A stretch of 64,000 bases of DNA from an uncultured Eubacteriales bacterium (lineage in GTDB: Bacteria > Bacillota > Clostridia > Christensenellales > CAG-138), in the NCBI GenBank assembly GCA_900540495.1, contig UQGA01000004.1:53282-117281 (forward strand). Reading direction: 5' to 3'. Below, piece by piece: positions 52,207-61,760 of the stretch (positions are counted from its first letter, which is position 1; each line of letters opens with the position of its first letter). The notes below the pieces were generated by a model. That model was not told where the DNA came from. It was given only the letters and a program-made list of their open reading frames with translations, and searched no databases. The position numbers were made by a program, and so were the translations under genes.

Positions 52207-52215
52207 AAGTAATAC
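52197..52215. promoter_or_regulatory. Inverted-repeat operator over the GntR promoter
   Basis: GTATTA (52197-52202) and TAATAC (52210-52215) form a perfect inverted repeat with a seven-base centre that covers the -10 and the start site. This placement suits autorepression by the YtrA-like regulator encoded next. Confidence 0.7.
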
Positions 52216-52232
52216 AAAAGGAGGGCGCAGCC

Positions 52233-52625
52233 ATGCTCCTGCAACTCGATTTTGAAAGCAAAACGCCCATTTACCGGCAGATCCGCGACCAGATCGTGCT
52301 GGGTATCGCATGCGGCGCACTGCGAGACGGCGAACGGCTGCCGGCCATCCGCGCGCTCGCGCAGGAGAGCGGCGTAAACATGATGACCGTCAACAAGGCG
52401 TACGCCCTGCTCCGGGAGGAGGGGTATATCCGTGCCGACCGGCGCGGCGGCACCGTTGTATGCGCCGCGGCGCGCGACGAGGCCGTGCCGGAACGGACGT
52501 TGCAGACGCTCCGGCTGCTGCTGTCGGAGCTTCGGCTTGCCGGGCTGGATGAGACGGCGGTGCTCGCATTGTGCCGGTCGCTTCTGCGGGAGTCGGGCGC
52601 GGGAGAAGCGCCCGGCGCGCAATGA
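52233..52625 (+). CDS. GntR family regulator, YtrA subfamily
   Basis: The 130-residue protein has the GntR winged helix (LDFESKTPIYRQIRDQI, then RLPAIRALAQESGVNMMTVNKAYALL) and only a short C-terminal dimerisation helix, as in YtrA. Such regulators commonly repress their own operon with linked transporter or membrane genes. AAAGGAGGG precedes the ATG. The downstream DUF5808 gene is the likely target along with itself. Confidence 0.92.
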   Translation: MLLQLDFESKTPIYRQIRDQIVLGIACGALRDGERLPAIRALAQESGVNMMTVNKAYALLREEGYIRADRRGGTVVCAAARDEAVPERTLQTLRLLLSELRLAGLDETAVLALCRSLLRESGAGEAPGAQ

Positions 52626-52877
52626 GGACGGCCCCGGGGCGGGCGGCTCCCTTCGGCTTCCATCACAAAAAGGAGAAGAATCGGGGAAAAACGGCGCTCC
52701 GGGCAGGGATGCGGGGCGGGCGTGCCCGCCGTATTGCAAACCAAAGGAAACGGGTCCCGCCGGTTTTTGGATTCCGGGCGCATGCGTCCGGTTTTGAAGG
52801 GGAACGGGGGGCGGGCTGAAGCTGGCAGTGGAAACGAGACCCCGAAAGGGCAAATGGACGAGGAGGGCGCAACAAAG

Positions 52878-54245
52878 ATGAAATGGATCATGCTCGTGCT
52901 GATGTTCCCGGTTCTGCCGATCATCGTGGCGATCCTGGCCAACGAGGCCAAGCCGAAGAAGAACATCGTCATCGGCGTCACGCTGCCGTTTGAGGCGCGA
53001 CAGACGGAGCAGGTACAGGCGGTGTGCCGCGCCTACCGCAGGCGGCTCTGGCTCTGGTGCGGGGTGTTGTGCGCCTTGCTGCTGCCGTCGCTGCTGTTCC
53101 GGCATGATTCGCTGGCGTTCTCGTGGCAGATGCTGTGGGTGCTCGCGGCCATCGCCGTACCGTACGGCGTATACGTGCGGGCGCACCTGCGCCTGCGCGC
53201 GCTCAAGCGGGAGAACGGTTGGACGGGCGAGGCGGCGGGCAGGGTGCTCGTGGACCTGCAGGCGGCGGCCACGCCGGGCAGACGGATCGCCGCATGGTGG
53301 TTTTTGCCGGCCATACTCGCGGCGTTCGTGCCGGTGGCGGCCGTGCTGGCCGATCCGCCGACGGGCGGGGCGGGGCCGCTGCTCGCCCTGTATTTGACGG
53401 ATGCGGCGATGGTGGCCGGCTGTTGGGCGTCCTATCGCTTTCTGTACCGCAACCGGGCGGAGGTCGTGGACGGGATGGAGGCGGTCACGCAGGCGCTCAC
53501 GCGTGTGCGGCGGCACCACTGGGGCCGGTTCTGGCTCGGCATGGCGTACCTGATGGCCGCGTTCGCCGTGGCCATGTGGCTGTTGATGGACGACGGGCTC
53601 GGCCTGCTGCTTGCGAGCGTGGCGTTCACATTTGCGCTGCTGCTGCTCGCGCTCGCCACGGAGATGGCGGTGAGGCGCGCGCAGTTTGCGCTGACGCGGG
53701 AGAGCGGGCAGGGCGTGTATGCGGACGAGGACGGAAACTGGTGGCTCGGCATGTTTTACTACAACCCGAACGATGCGCACAACCTCGTCAACAACCGCGT
53801 AGGCATGGGCTCCACGGTCAATCTGGCGCGCCCGGCCGGCAAGGTGCTGCTCGCGTTCACCGCGCTGTGCCTGCTGCTGATCCCGGCAGCCTGCGGCTGG
53901 GTGATTGCGGAGGAGTTCACCCCGTTGCGCGTCGCCTGCGCGGACGGGGCGATCACGGCGGATCATCTGGCGCGCAAATATACCGTCCCGCTGGCGGACG
54001 TGGAGGCGGCCGTCCTGCTTGACGAGCTGCCGAGCGGCTCCAAGGTCGTCGGCACGGCCATCGGCACGCTCTGCAAGGGGGAGTTCAATCTGAAAGGCAT
54101 CGGCGAGTGCGAGGTGTTCCTGTATACCGACCAGCCGGTTTTTCTGCGCGTGGACACGTCGGATACGGTCTACCTGTTCAGCGGCGCCTCAGAGGAGGAG
54201 ACGCGCGCGCTCTATGCGTGCATTCGGGCGGGCATGGCCGGCTGA
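52878..54245 (+). CDS. DUF5808-containing multi-span membrane protein
   Basis: The 455-residue protein has an N-terminal helix, a cluster of helices (about 55-115, 140-190, 220-275), the DUF5808-type segment NWWLGMFYYNPNDAHNLVNNRVGMG, another helix, and a C-terminal soluble region of about 110 residues that resembles a PH-like fold. Its function is unknown. The ATG at 52878 was chosen for AGGAGGG at 52861-52867; in-frame ATGs at 52854 and earlier lack similarity. It lies about 250 bases after the GntR gene with no terminator between. Confidence 0.78.
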   Translation: MKWIMLVLMFPVLPIIVAILANEAKPKKNIVIGVTLPFEARQTEQVQAVCRAYRRRLWLWCGVLCALLLPSLLFRHDSLAFSWQMLWVLAAIAVPYGVYVRAHLRLRALKRENGWTGEAAGRVLVDLQAAATPGRRIAAWWFLPAILAAFVPVAAVLADPPTGGAGPLLALYLTDAAMVAGCWASYRFLYRNRAEVVDGMEAVTQALTRVRRHHWGRFWLGMAYLMAAFAVAMWLLMDDGLGLLLASVAFTFALLLLALATEMAVRRAQFALTRESGQGVYADEDGNWWLGMFYYNPNDAHNLVNNRVGMGSTVNLARPAGKVLLAFTALCLLLIPAACGWVIAEEFTPLRVACADGAITADHLARKYTVPLADVEAAVLLDELPSGSKVVGTAIGTLCKGEFNLKGIGECEVFLYTDQPVFLRVDTSDTVYLFSGASEEETRALYACIRAGMAG

Positions 54246-54268
54246 GGCGCCGCGCGCGGGAGAAACGG

Positions 54269-54297
54269 TTGCGCTTTGGCCCCTCCGATGGTATGAT
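54269..54297 (+). promoter_or_regulatory. Predicted lepA promoter
   Basis: TTGCGC (54269-54274), 17 bases and TATGAT (54292-54297) with extended -10 TGG lie 32 bases before the lepA ATG. Confidence 0.6.
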
Positions 54298-54329
54298 AAA
54301 CTGACTATCTTTGGAAGGAAACGGACGTC

Positions 54330-56131
<1,802 letters not shown>

Positions 56132-56132
<1 letters not shown>

Positions 56133-57280
56133 TGGCCGGCGTCTATCTCCACATCCCATACTGCATCAAAAAATGCGCCTACTGCGACTTCGTCTCGTTC
56201 GCCGAGCCGGAGGCGGTGGGCGCTTATGTCGACTGGCTGCTGCGGGAAATCGCGCTTGCGGCGGAACGGTTGCCGGTGCCGGAGGTTGTGGAGAGCGTGT
56301 TTTTGGGCGGCGGCACGCCGTCGCTGCTCGCCGGCGCGCAGATGGCGGCCGTGCTGGACGCGCTGCGCGCGCGCTATCCCGTGGCGGCGGACGCGGAGAT
56401 CACCGTCGAGTGCAATCCCGGCACCGTGGACGAGGCGCGCCTTGCCGCTTACCGGGCGGCCGGGGTCAACCGGCTGTCCGTCGGGCTGCAGAGCGCCGAC
56501 GACGCGCTTTTGGCCGCCGTCGGGCGCATCCACACGTACGCCCGGTTTGCGGAGACGATGGCCGCCGCCGCGCGCGTCGGGTTCGACAACATCAATGTGG
56601 ACGTGATGCACGGCCTGCCGGGGCAGACCGAAAGCGCGTATCTGGACACGCTCGCCTGCGCATGCTCTATGGAGGGGGTGCGCCACGTGTCCGCCTATGC
56701 GCTCATCCTTGAGGAGGGCACGCCGCTTTTTACCCGGGTGCGCGCCGGAAGCGTCGCCCTGCCGGACGAGGACGCCGTAGCGGATATGCAGGATGCGGGC
56801 ATGGCGTATCTGGCGGCGCATGGCTTTCAGCGATATGAGATCGCCAACTATGCGCGGCCGGGCTTTGCCTGCCGCCACAACCTCGGCTACTGGCAAAACG
56901 GCGAATACCTGGGCTTCGGCGTGGCGGCGCATGCGGCGCAGCGCGTCGGGGGCGTGTGGACGCGGCGGGAAAACCTGGCCACGCCGGATGCGTACAGGCG
57001 CGCCATCGCGCAGGGACGGTTGCCCGTGGCCGTGACGCGGGCAATCGGCCGGGAAGAGGAGATGTTTGAGACGGTCATGCTCGCGCTGCGCACCGTGGCG
57101 GGGCTGTCGCTGCCGGGCTTTTTGGCGCGCTTTGGCGTGTCGCTGTACGAGGCGTACCCGGCCGCCGTGGCGGAGTTGCGCCGCCGCGGCTGGACGTGCG
57201 AGAGCGCGACGGCGTTTGCGCTCAATGCGCGCGGGCTCGACCTGCAGAACGAGGCGTTGCTGGCGTTTCTGCCGGAATGA
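56132..57280 (+). CDS. hemW: Radical SAM haem chaperone HemW
   Basis: The 382-residue protein has the HemW-type cluster motif CIKKCAYCDF, then VFLGGGTPSLL, VECNPGT, RLSVGLQS and the C-terminal segment that distinguishes this group. HemW binds haem and hands it to respiratory enzymes; it is not the oxygen-independent coproporphyrinogen oxidase HemN, though often annotated so. The ATG overlaps the lepA TGA. Confidence 0.94.
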
Positions 57281-57314
57281 CGGGGTTGCTTTCTGGAGAC
57301 GGAGGAGGAGCGCC

Positions 57315-57896
57315 ATGCGCAGGCATATCGTGCGCAATCGCTGCATATTGCCCGCCGGGTACCTGCCGCTGTTCGCGCTGGATCTGCAACGCGACCGGCG
57401 GCTGTTGCTGTCGGCCAATGCGCTGTCGCTCGGCGTCGCGGCGGCGCTGATCTTTCTGGCGGACACGCCGCTGTCCGCCCTGGTGGACCGGTCGGCCGGC
57501 CTGTTGCCCGTCCTGCTGCGCTGCGCCGCGCTGCCCGTCGGGCTTGCGGCGTGTCTGCTGCTGCGCGGACTGTTACACGCCGCCTTGCAGCGGATGTGCG
57601 GCGGCGCAGGCCCGCGCTGCGGCCCTGCGTACGCGGGGAGCGGCGCCTGTCTGACCCGGACGGCCTATGCCGCCGTCGCGCTTGTACCCGTCGCGTTGCC
57701 GGCGGTCGTGCTCGCCGTCCTTGGCCGCCTCGTGCCGCCCGCCTGGTTCTGGGCGGTCTATGGCGTGCAGGTGATCCACGTTTCCAGCGCCGCCTGGGAG
57801 GTGCTGGCGCTCCTCTGCCTTGCCCGTCTCCCCGCGGATGTGCTCGTGCGCGACGGCGGCCTGCGGGTCGTCGTGTTTGTGCGGCCGCCGGCCTGA
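57315..57896 (+). CDS. DUF3267-like membrane protein with degenerate zincin motif
   Basis: The 193-residue protein has four to five hydrophobic helices. Its length and C-terminus (LPADVLVRDGGLRVVVFVRP) resemble DUF3267 putative zinc peptidases, but where an HExxH motif is expected it reads RGLLHAALQR, so zinc binding is doubtful. GGAGGAGGAG precedes the ATG. It ends in a bidirectional terminator. The family assignment is tentative. Confidence 0.6.
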   Translation: MRRHIVRNRCILPAGYLPLFALDLQRDRRLLLSANALSLGVAAALIFLADTPLSALVDRSAGLLPVLLRCAALPVGLAACLLLRGLLHAALQRMCGGAGPRCGPAYAGSGACLTRTAYAAVALVPVALPAVVLAVLGRLVPPAWFWAVYGVQVIHVSSAAWEVLALLCLARLPADVLVRDGGLRVVVFVRPPA

Positions 57897-57972
57897 GCGG
57901 CAGCCCGTTTTGAAACCGGCCGCTCCGTTTTGGCAGGACGGCGCCTTGTTTTCGCCCGTTCCCGCTTTTCCC

Positions 57973-57994
57973 GCCCGTTTTCCGGAAAACGGGC
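57973..57994. repeat. 22-base perfect palindrome
   Basis: GCCCGTTTTCC followed directly by its exact complement GGAAAACGGGC. It has no loop, so it is a poor hairpin and more like a protein-binding site. It lies eight bases before the terminator stem. Confidence 0.8.
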
Positions 57995-58000
57995 GCACAA

Positions 58001-58025
58001 AAAAGCCCGGACGAACCGGGCTTTT
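58001..58025. terminator. Bidirectional terminator between the DUF3267-like and lipoprotein genes
   Basis: A ten-base stem (58001-58010 with 58016-58025) has a five-base loop, with Ts on both strands. It separates two convergent genes. Confidence 0.88.
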
Positions 58026-58039
58026 TGCGTGAAGGGAAA

Positions 58040-58900
58040 TCATTTGTTGGCAAAGTAGGCGTAATACATCACATCCGCGGAGGTTTCCACGGTGCCGTCC
58101 GGATACGAGGTAAGCTCAAACACGTAGTCCGTATATCCCTTGACCATCGTGAACAGGCCGCGGAACGCATACGTATTGCCGGGCTGGTAGGTGGGGTCCG
58201 CCTCCAGCGCGAGGTCCCTGGTGTTGGAACCGAGGCCGATATACACGCTCGTGCCGTCGGCAGCGGGGATGCCGCCTCCGCCGATGTTGCTCTGCGAGAA
58301 GTCCATGCTCGGCTCGACGATGCCGTAATCCGGCCCCGGGAACTCGGCGGGCACGTACACCTCATAGTCGAAGACGCAAAGCTCCACGTCTTCGGGCAGC
58401 TCGTATGTCGAGAGGTCGATTTGCGAATAATCCGAGCTGCAGGCATTGTGCTGCTCCACTGCCGCGAGGATATACGCCTCATCCTCTGTCGCGGTCGTGA
58501 CCTTCGTGATGCGGACATACACGGTGTGATAGGTCTTGTCCTCCGTGGCGTAGCGCGCAGTCCTGGCCCACTGGCCGAGCGGGACGGCTTCGGTTTCGGT
58601 GGTCGCAGCGGCGTCAATGGCGTTGGCGATATCCGCGTCGGCGGACTGCGCCGGTTCCTCCGGCTCCGCGGTCGCTTCCGGCTCTGCGGTCGCTTCCGGC
58701 TCTGCGGTCGCTTCCGGCTCTGCGGTCGCTTCCGACTCCGCAGTTGCCTCCGGCGCTTCGGTCGCTTCCGGCGCTTCGGTCGCCTCGGCGGACGGAAGCG
58801 TTGCGGTCGGTTCGCCTTCGGCGCCGTCCGTCGTACAGGCCGCTGCGCCGAGTACGAGCATCAGCGCGACGGCGAAGGCAATCCATTTCCTTGCATACAT
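58040..58900 (-). CDS. Secreted lipoprotein with Glu-Ala-Thr-Pro repeat linker
   Basis: The 286-residue protein has a signal peptide ending VLGAAAC, a repeat linker (about 38-82) built of EATAEP and EATEAP units, and a C-terminal beta-rich domain of about 190 residues with no family I recognise. The linker is encoded by 18-base tandem repeats near 58670-58760, which could change in number. AAGGAGG precedes the ATG. It is likely anchored to the outer face of the membrane. Confidence 0.82.
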   Translation of the reverse strand: MYARKWIAFAVALMLVLGAAACTTDGAEGEPTATLPSAEATEAPEATEAPEATAESEATAEPEATAEPEATAEPEATAEPEEPAQSADADIANAIDAAATTETEAVPLGQWARTARYATEDKTYHTVYVRITKVTTATEDEAYILAAVEQHNACSSDYSQIDLSTYELPEDVELCVFDYEVYVPAEFPGPDYGIVEPSMDFSQSNIGGGGIPAADGTSVYIGLGSNTRDLALEADPTYQPGNTYAFRGLFTMVKGYTDYVFELTSYPDGTVETSADVMYYAYFANK

Positions 58901-58982
58901 GGTGTGTTCCTCCTTCTCTCTTTGCCGGGACGGTGGGCCGCCCGGACTCTGCGCACCGCACGCACGTGCGGGCGCAGGAGGT

Positions 58983-59010
58983 ATTATAACACCGTCTGCC
59001 GGCGATGTCT
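58983..59010 (-). promoter_or_regulatory. Promoter of the repeat-linker lipoprotein
   Basis: On the minus strand TAGACA (59010-59005), 16 bases and a perfect TATAAT (58988-58983) with extended -10 TGT. Confidence 0.72.
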
Positions 59011-59090
59011 ACCGGTTCTGCGCTCTTGCCACAACCGGGACAGAGCGAGGGGCCGGCGCGGGTTTTTCGTTGCGGCGGCAGGCCTGCCGC

Positions 59091-59126
59091 AAAAAAATAC
59101 CGGCGCAAGGTTTGCCCTGCGCCGGC
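59091..59126 (-). terminator. Terminator after tRNA-Gln
   Basis: A stem of twelve bases (59126-59115 with 59110-59099, one wobble) closes CAAA and is followed by ATTTTTTT on the minus strand. Confidence 0.9.
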
Positions 59127-59127
59127 A

Positions 59128-59201
59128 TGGCTGCGGAACTAGGATTCGAACCTAGACAATACGAGTCAGAGTCGTAGGTGCTACCATTACACAATTCCGC
59201 A
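59128..59201 (-). tRNA. tRNA-Gln (CTG)
   Basis: Seventy-four bases fold as a cloverleaf on the minus strand: acceptor TGCGGAA with TTCCGCA, anticodon stem TACGA with TCGTA around loop CTCTGAC, T loop GGTTCGAATCC, and an encoded CCA. The anticodon is CTG. Confidence 0.93.
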
Positions 59202-59211
59202 ACACAAGCTC

Positions 59212-59396
59212 AAAAAAGAATCCCGTGATGCCGTCCGCCCTTGTTATAATACCCGCCTCTCGGCAGGTGGGTGCGCTGTGCATGCTTCGAACTTCCCGCC
59301 CGTAGCGGGCCTGACCTTGTCATAACAACGAACGCTCCCGTCGTACATCTGTGGGTTTATAACCGAAGACGTAACGAACAACGCAGGATTTCTTTT
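59212..59396 (-). ncRNA. ssrS: 6S RNA
   Basis: Between the two tRNAs the minus strand holds about 185 bases that close with a 13-base terminal stem (AAAAGAAATCCTG with CACGGGATTCTTTT) and end in six Ts. The 3' half, CACC-hairpin-GGGT followed later by GCGGACGGCATCACGGGATTC in two parts, parallels the E. coli 6S 3' half (CACC-hairpin-GGGU, then GCGGCGGCAUCUCGG). An inner stem TTGTTAT/ATAACAA brackets a central bubble. 6S RNA binds sigma-70 holoenzyme by mimicking an open promoter. No own promoter is evident, so it may be cut from the tRNA transcript. Confidence 0.75.
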
Positions 59397-59400
59397 CAAA

Positions 59401-59477
59401 TGGTGGGATTAGTTGGGATCGAACCAACGACCTCTACGATGTCAACGTAGCGCTCTGACCAGCTGAGCTATAACCCC
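59401..59477 (-). tRNA. tRNA-Val (GAC)
   Basis: Seventy-seven bases fold as a cloverleaf on the minus strand: acceptor GGGGTTA with TAATCCC, D loop AGCTGGTCA, anticodon stem CTACG with CGTAG around loop TTGACAT, T loop GGTTCGATCC and encoded CCA. The anticodon is GAC. Confidence 0.94.
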
Positions 59478-59490
59478 TTTCTGTAAATCT

Positions 59491-59518
59491 ATTATACACT
59501 GGATGTGGAAAAATGCAA
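59491..59518 (-). promoter_or_regulatory. Predicted promoter of the tRNA-Val/6S/tRNA-Gln unit
   Basis: On the minus strand TTGCAT (59518-59513), 16 bases and a perfect TATAAT (59496-59491) lie 14 bases before tRNA-Val. Confidence 0.65.
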
Positions 59519-59547
59519 GCGGAATATTTTGAACCGGCCGTAAATTC

Positions 59548-59625
59548 CGCAGGGGCGCGGAAGGAGCTTATTGCCGGCAGCGCGGATTTTTCTTTATTGC
59601 AAATCCCGCAGGGGCGCGGAAGGAC
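59548..59625. repeat. Short direct repeat upstream of tRNA-Val
   Basis: CCGCAGGGGCGCGGAAGGA occurs at 59548-59566 and again at 59607-59625. The rest of the 180-base gap holds only the tRNA promoter. Confidence 0.75.
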
Positions 59626-59656
59626 CCGCCCGGCGGCGGCATGCCGCAGGGACGGA

Positions 59657-60241
59657 TCAGGCGGCTTCGCGCGGGCGCGGCGGCACGGCGACCCGGCGGC
59701 GCACGGGCAGATACCAGAGCAGGGCGAGCAGGAACAGCGCGGCGATCTGCGCGTCGAACTGGACGCCGCCGCCGAGCGCGAGCGCGCGCCAGTCGAACAG
59801 GTACCAGTCCTCAAGCGTGCGGCACAGGCCAAAAACGAGCGGCGCGGTGACGGCGGCGAGCAGCGCCGTCCGCTTGCGCCTGAGCAGCAGGCGGGGGATG
59901 AGCGCCGCGGGCACCGCGAGCAGCGCGCCCGCCTCATAGAACGGCACGAGACTGTACAGGCACCAGCCGAGCGCGCCGGCCGGGACCGCGCAGAGCAGCG
60001 CCTCCACGATGTCCGGCACGCCGCGGCACAGGCGGAGCGCCGTTGCAAACAGCAGCAGCGAGGCGCAGGACAGGGAGATATCGTCCGACAGCGCGACGGG
60101 GAAGGCGGACAGGGCGAGCAGCACGAGCGCGAACGCCGCAATGGCGCCCTCCTGCACGCGCAGGCGCCATGCCGTGCGGCCGGTCAGGCCCACGCAGGCG
60201 AACAGAAACAGACAGAACAGCAACAAGGTGGCGAGGCTCAT
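59657..60241 (-). CDS. Integral membrane protein, unknown
   Basis: The 194-residue protein has about six hydrophobic helices with short loops (for example ATLLLFCLFLFACVGL and GALLAVPAALIP) and an Arg-rich C-terminus. I recognise no family. The ATG at 60241 is preceded by AGGAAGTG; a GTG three codons upstream would overlap that site. It stands alone downstream of the guaD gene on the same strand. Confidence 0.7.
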   Translation of the reverse strand: MSLATLLLFCLFLFACVGLTGRTAWRLRVQEGAIAAFALVLLALSAFPVALSDDISLSCASLLLFATALRLCRGVPDIVEALLCAVPAGALGWCLYSLVPFYEAGALLAVPAALIPRLLLRRKRTALLAAVTAPLVFGLCRTLEDWYLFDWRALALGGGVQFDAQIAALFLLALLWYLPVRRRVAVPPRPREAA

Positions 60242-60298
60242 GCGATACACTTCCTAACGGTCATAGCATGCGCCCCGCGCCGCGCGGCTATGCGCCGC

Positions 60299-61558
60299 TC
60301 ATTTGACGCGCCGGCCGCCGGAAAAACAGGCGACGATGTCGCTTGCCTGCATCAGGTAGATTGCGCGCTCAAACCGTTCCGGAAGCGTAAGCGCGCGGCA
60401 GGCGGGCGGGAAGGCGCCCTCGTCCACCACGATGGCGTGCAGCGCGTCGCCCGGCGCAAAGCCTGCGCCCGCGCCAAAGAAGCGCGCGCCGGCGCTCGTG
60501 CCGAGGTAGTACGCCTCCGCGACGGTCAGAAACTCCTCCGCATTGCCCGCGGCGATGCGCCGCGCCTTGGAGGTGCGAATGGCGGCGGTGATGACCTGGT
60601 TCATCGGCAGCAGCGCGCCGCCGGCGATATCGGAGCCGAGCGCGACGCGCATCCCTTCGTCGAGCATGGTGCGCACCGGCGCAAAGCCGCTGCAGATGTT
60701 GACGTTGGAATCCGGCGCATGGGCGACGAGCACGCCGTTTGCGCGCAGCGCGGCGCGTTCGCGCGCGTCGCTGTGCACGCAGTGCGCCATGACCGTTTGG
60801 CTGTGAAACAGCCCGTATTTGTCGTATACCTGCCAGTACTGTTCGCAGTCCGGGTGGAGCCGGCGAACCAGCGCCATCTCCTCGCGGTTCTCCGAGAGAT
60901 GCGACTGCACGGGCAGCTTGCGCTCGCGCGAGAGGCGGCCGAGGAAGGCGAGCAGCGCGTCCGTACAGGAGGGCACGAAGCGCGGCGTAAGCATGGGCCG
61001 CACGCGGGAAAAGCGGTCGCAGGCGTCGAGCCAGCGGAGCGTTTCCCGCCGGGATTCCGCCGTGGTTTCCTGCAGGCCGTCGCCGCCGTTCCGGTCCATG
61101 TTCACCTTGCCGGCATAGCCGGTGACGCCCGCGCGCTCAAGCGCCTCCATGAGCAGGAGCGTCGCATCGGTATGCAGCGATGAAAAGATGCACACGCGCG
61201 TGGTGCCGTTGGCGATCAGCGCCTGCGCGAGACGCTCGAAGACCTCGCGCGCATAGCCCGCGTCCGCAAAGCGCGCCTCCACCGGGTAGGTGTAGCTCTG
61301 CAGCCACTCCAGCAGCGGCACGTCCATGCCCAGGCCGAGCATGGCGTACTGCGGCGCGTGCAGATGCATATCCGCAAACGACTGAAGGATCAGCCGGTCG
61401 CCGAAGTCCTGGACCGGCGCGTCCGCAAACCCGTCCGGTCGTTCCGTGGACACGCAGCGGATCACGCCGCTTTCGAGCGCGATATACCCGTTTTCCGTGA
61501 TGTCGAGCGCACCGGGCGATGGTGCGGCGACGATGTGCCCCCTGATCAACTGCCGCAA
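60299..61558 (-). CDS. guaD: Guanine deaminase
   Basis: The 419-residue amidohydrolase has the metal ligands of guanine deaminase: DMHLHAPQ, then VQSHLSE, MAHCVH and LGSDIAGG, plus the specific LLEWLQSYTYPVEARFAD segment. It converts guanine to xanthine and ammonia. The start is TTG at 61558, preceded by AAAGGGGG, with the family N-terminus beginning there. A guanine riboswitch and terminator lie directly upstream, and dihydropyrimidinase and a MobA-like gene precede it on the strand, suggesting purine catabolism. Confidence 0.92.
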   Translation of the reverse strand: MRQLIRGHIVAAPSPGALDITENGYIALESGVIRCVSTERPDGFADAPVQDFGDRLILQSFADMHLHAPQYAMLGLGMDVPLLEWLQSYTYPVEARFADAGYAREVFERLAQALIANGTTRVCIFSSLHTDATLLLMEALERAGVTGYAGKVNMDRNGGDGLQETTAESRRETLRWLDACDRFSRVRPMLTPRFVPSCTDALLAFLGRLSRERKLPVQSHLSENREEMALVRRLHPDCEQYWQVYDKYGLFHSQTVMAHCVHSDARERAALRANGVLVAHAPDSNVNICSGFAPVRTMLDEGMRVALGSDIAGGALLPMNQVITAAIRTSKARRIAAGNAEEFLTVAEAYYLGTSAGARFFGAGAGFAPGDALHAIVVDEGAFPPACRALTLPERFERAIYLMQASDIVACFSGGRRVK

Positions 61559-61579
61559 GGGACAGTCCCCCTTTCCGCC

Positions 61580-61639
61580 AAAAAATCAAGAGCGTCCGGG
61601 CAGCCGGCCGCCGCGTGCGGCACGCCGTCCCGAACACCC
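61580..61639 (-). terminator. Riboswitch-controlled terminator in the guaD leader
   Basis: On the minus strand GGGTGTTCGGG (61639-61629) pairs along all eleven bases (three wobbles) with CCCGGACGCTC (61600-61590), followed by TTGATTTTTT. Its first five bases are the 3' strand of riboswitch P1, so terminator and bound aptamer exclude each other. Confidence 0.75.
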
Positions 61640-61702
61640 ATAGCAGGGCCGACGGCGGCCCCGTAGAGACTCCCGCGCCATTTCGCGGGATTATATGAGC
61701 GG
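61635..61702 (-). promoter_or_regulatory. Purine (guanine-class) riboswitch upstream of guaD
   Basis: The minus strand reads as a purine aptamer: P1 CGCTCATA (61701-61694) with TATGGGTG (61642-61635), J1/2 TAATCC, P2 CCCGCG/CGCGGG with loop AAATGG, J2/3 GTCTCTAC, P3 CGGGGC/GCCCTG with a CCG-containing loop able to kiss the L2 GG, then J3/1 GCT. The base matching position 74 of xpt is C (61643), which selects guanine, hypoxanthine or xanthine over adenine. The base matching U51 is kept, unlike deoxyguanosine types. Downstream lies a terminator that shares P1, predicting activation by ligand. Confidence 0.88.
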
Positions 61703-61716
61703 TTCGATCTATCGAT

Positions 61717-61745
61717 ACTATATCATTGGCGCGCCCAAAACGCAA
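61717..61745 (-). promoter_or_regulatory. guaD promoter
   Basis: On the minus strand TTGCGT (61745-61740), 17 bases and TATAGT (61722-61717) with extended -10 TGA. Transcription would start near 61710, eight to nine bases before riboswitch P1. Confidence 0.7.
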
Positions 61746-61760
61746 CCCCGCGCGACGGGG

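Noticed and set aside
61690..61695. TATAAT as the -10 box of guaD
   Set aside because: It is the conserved P1-J1/2 part of the purine riboswitch; the promoter TTGCGT-17-TATAGT just upstream fits better.
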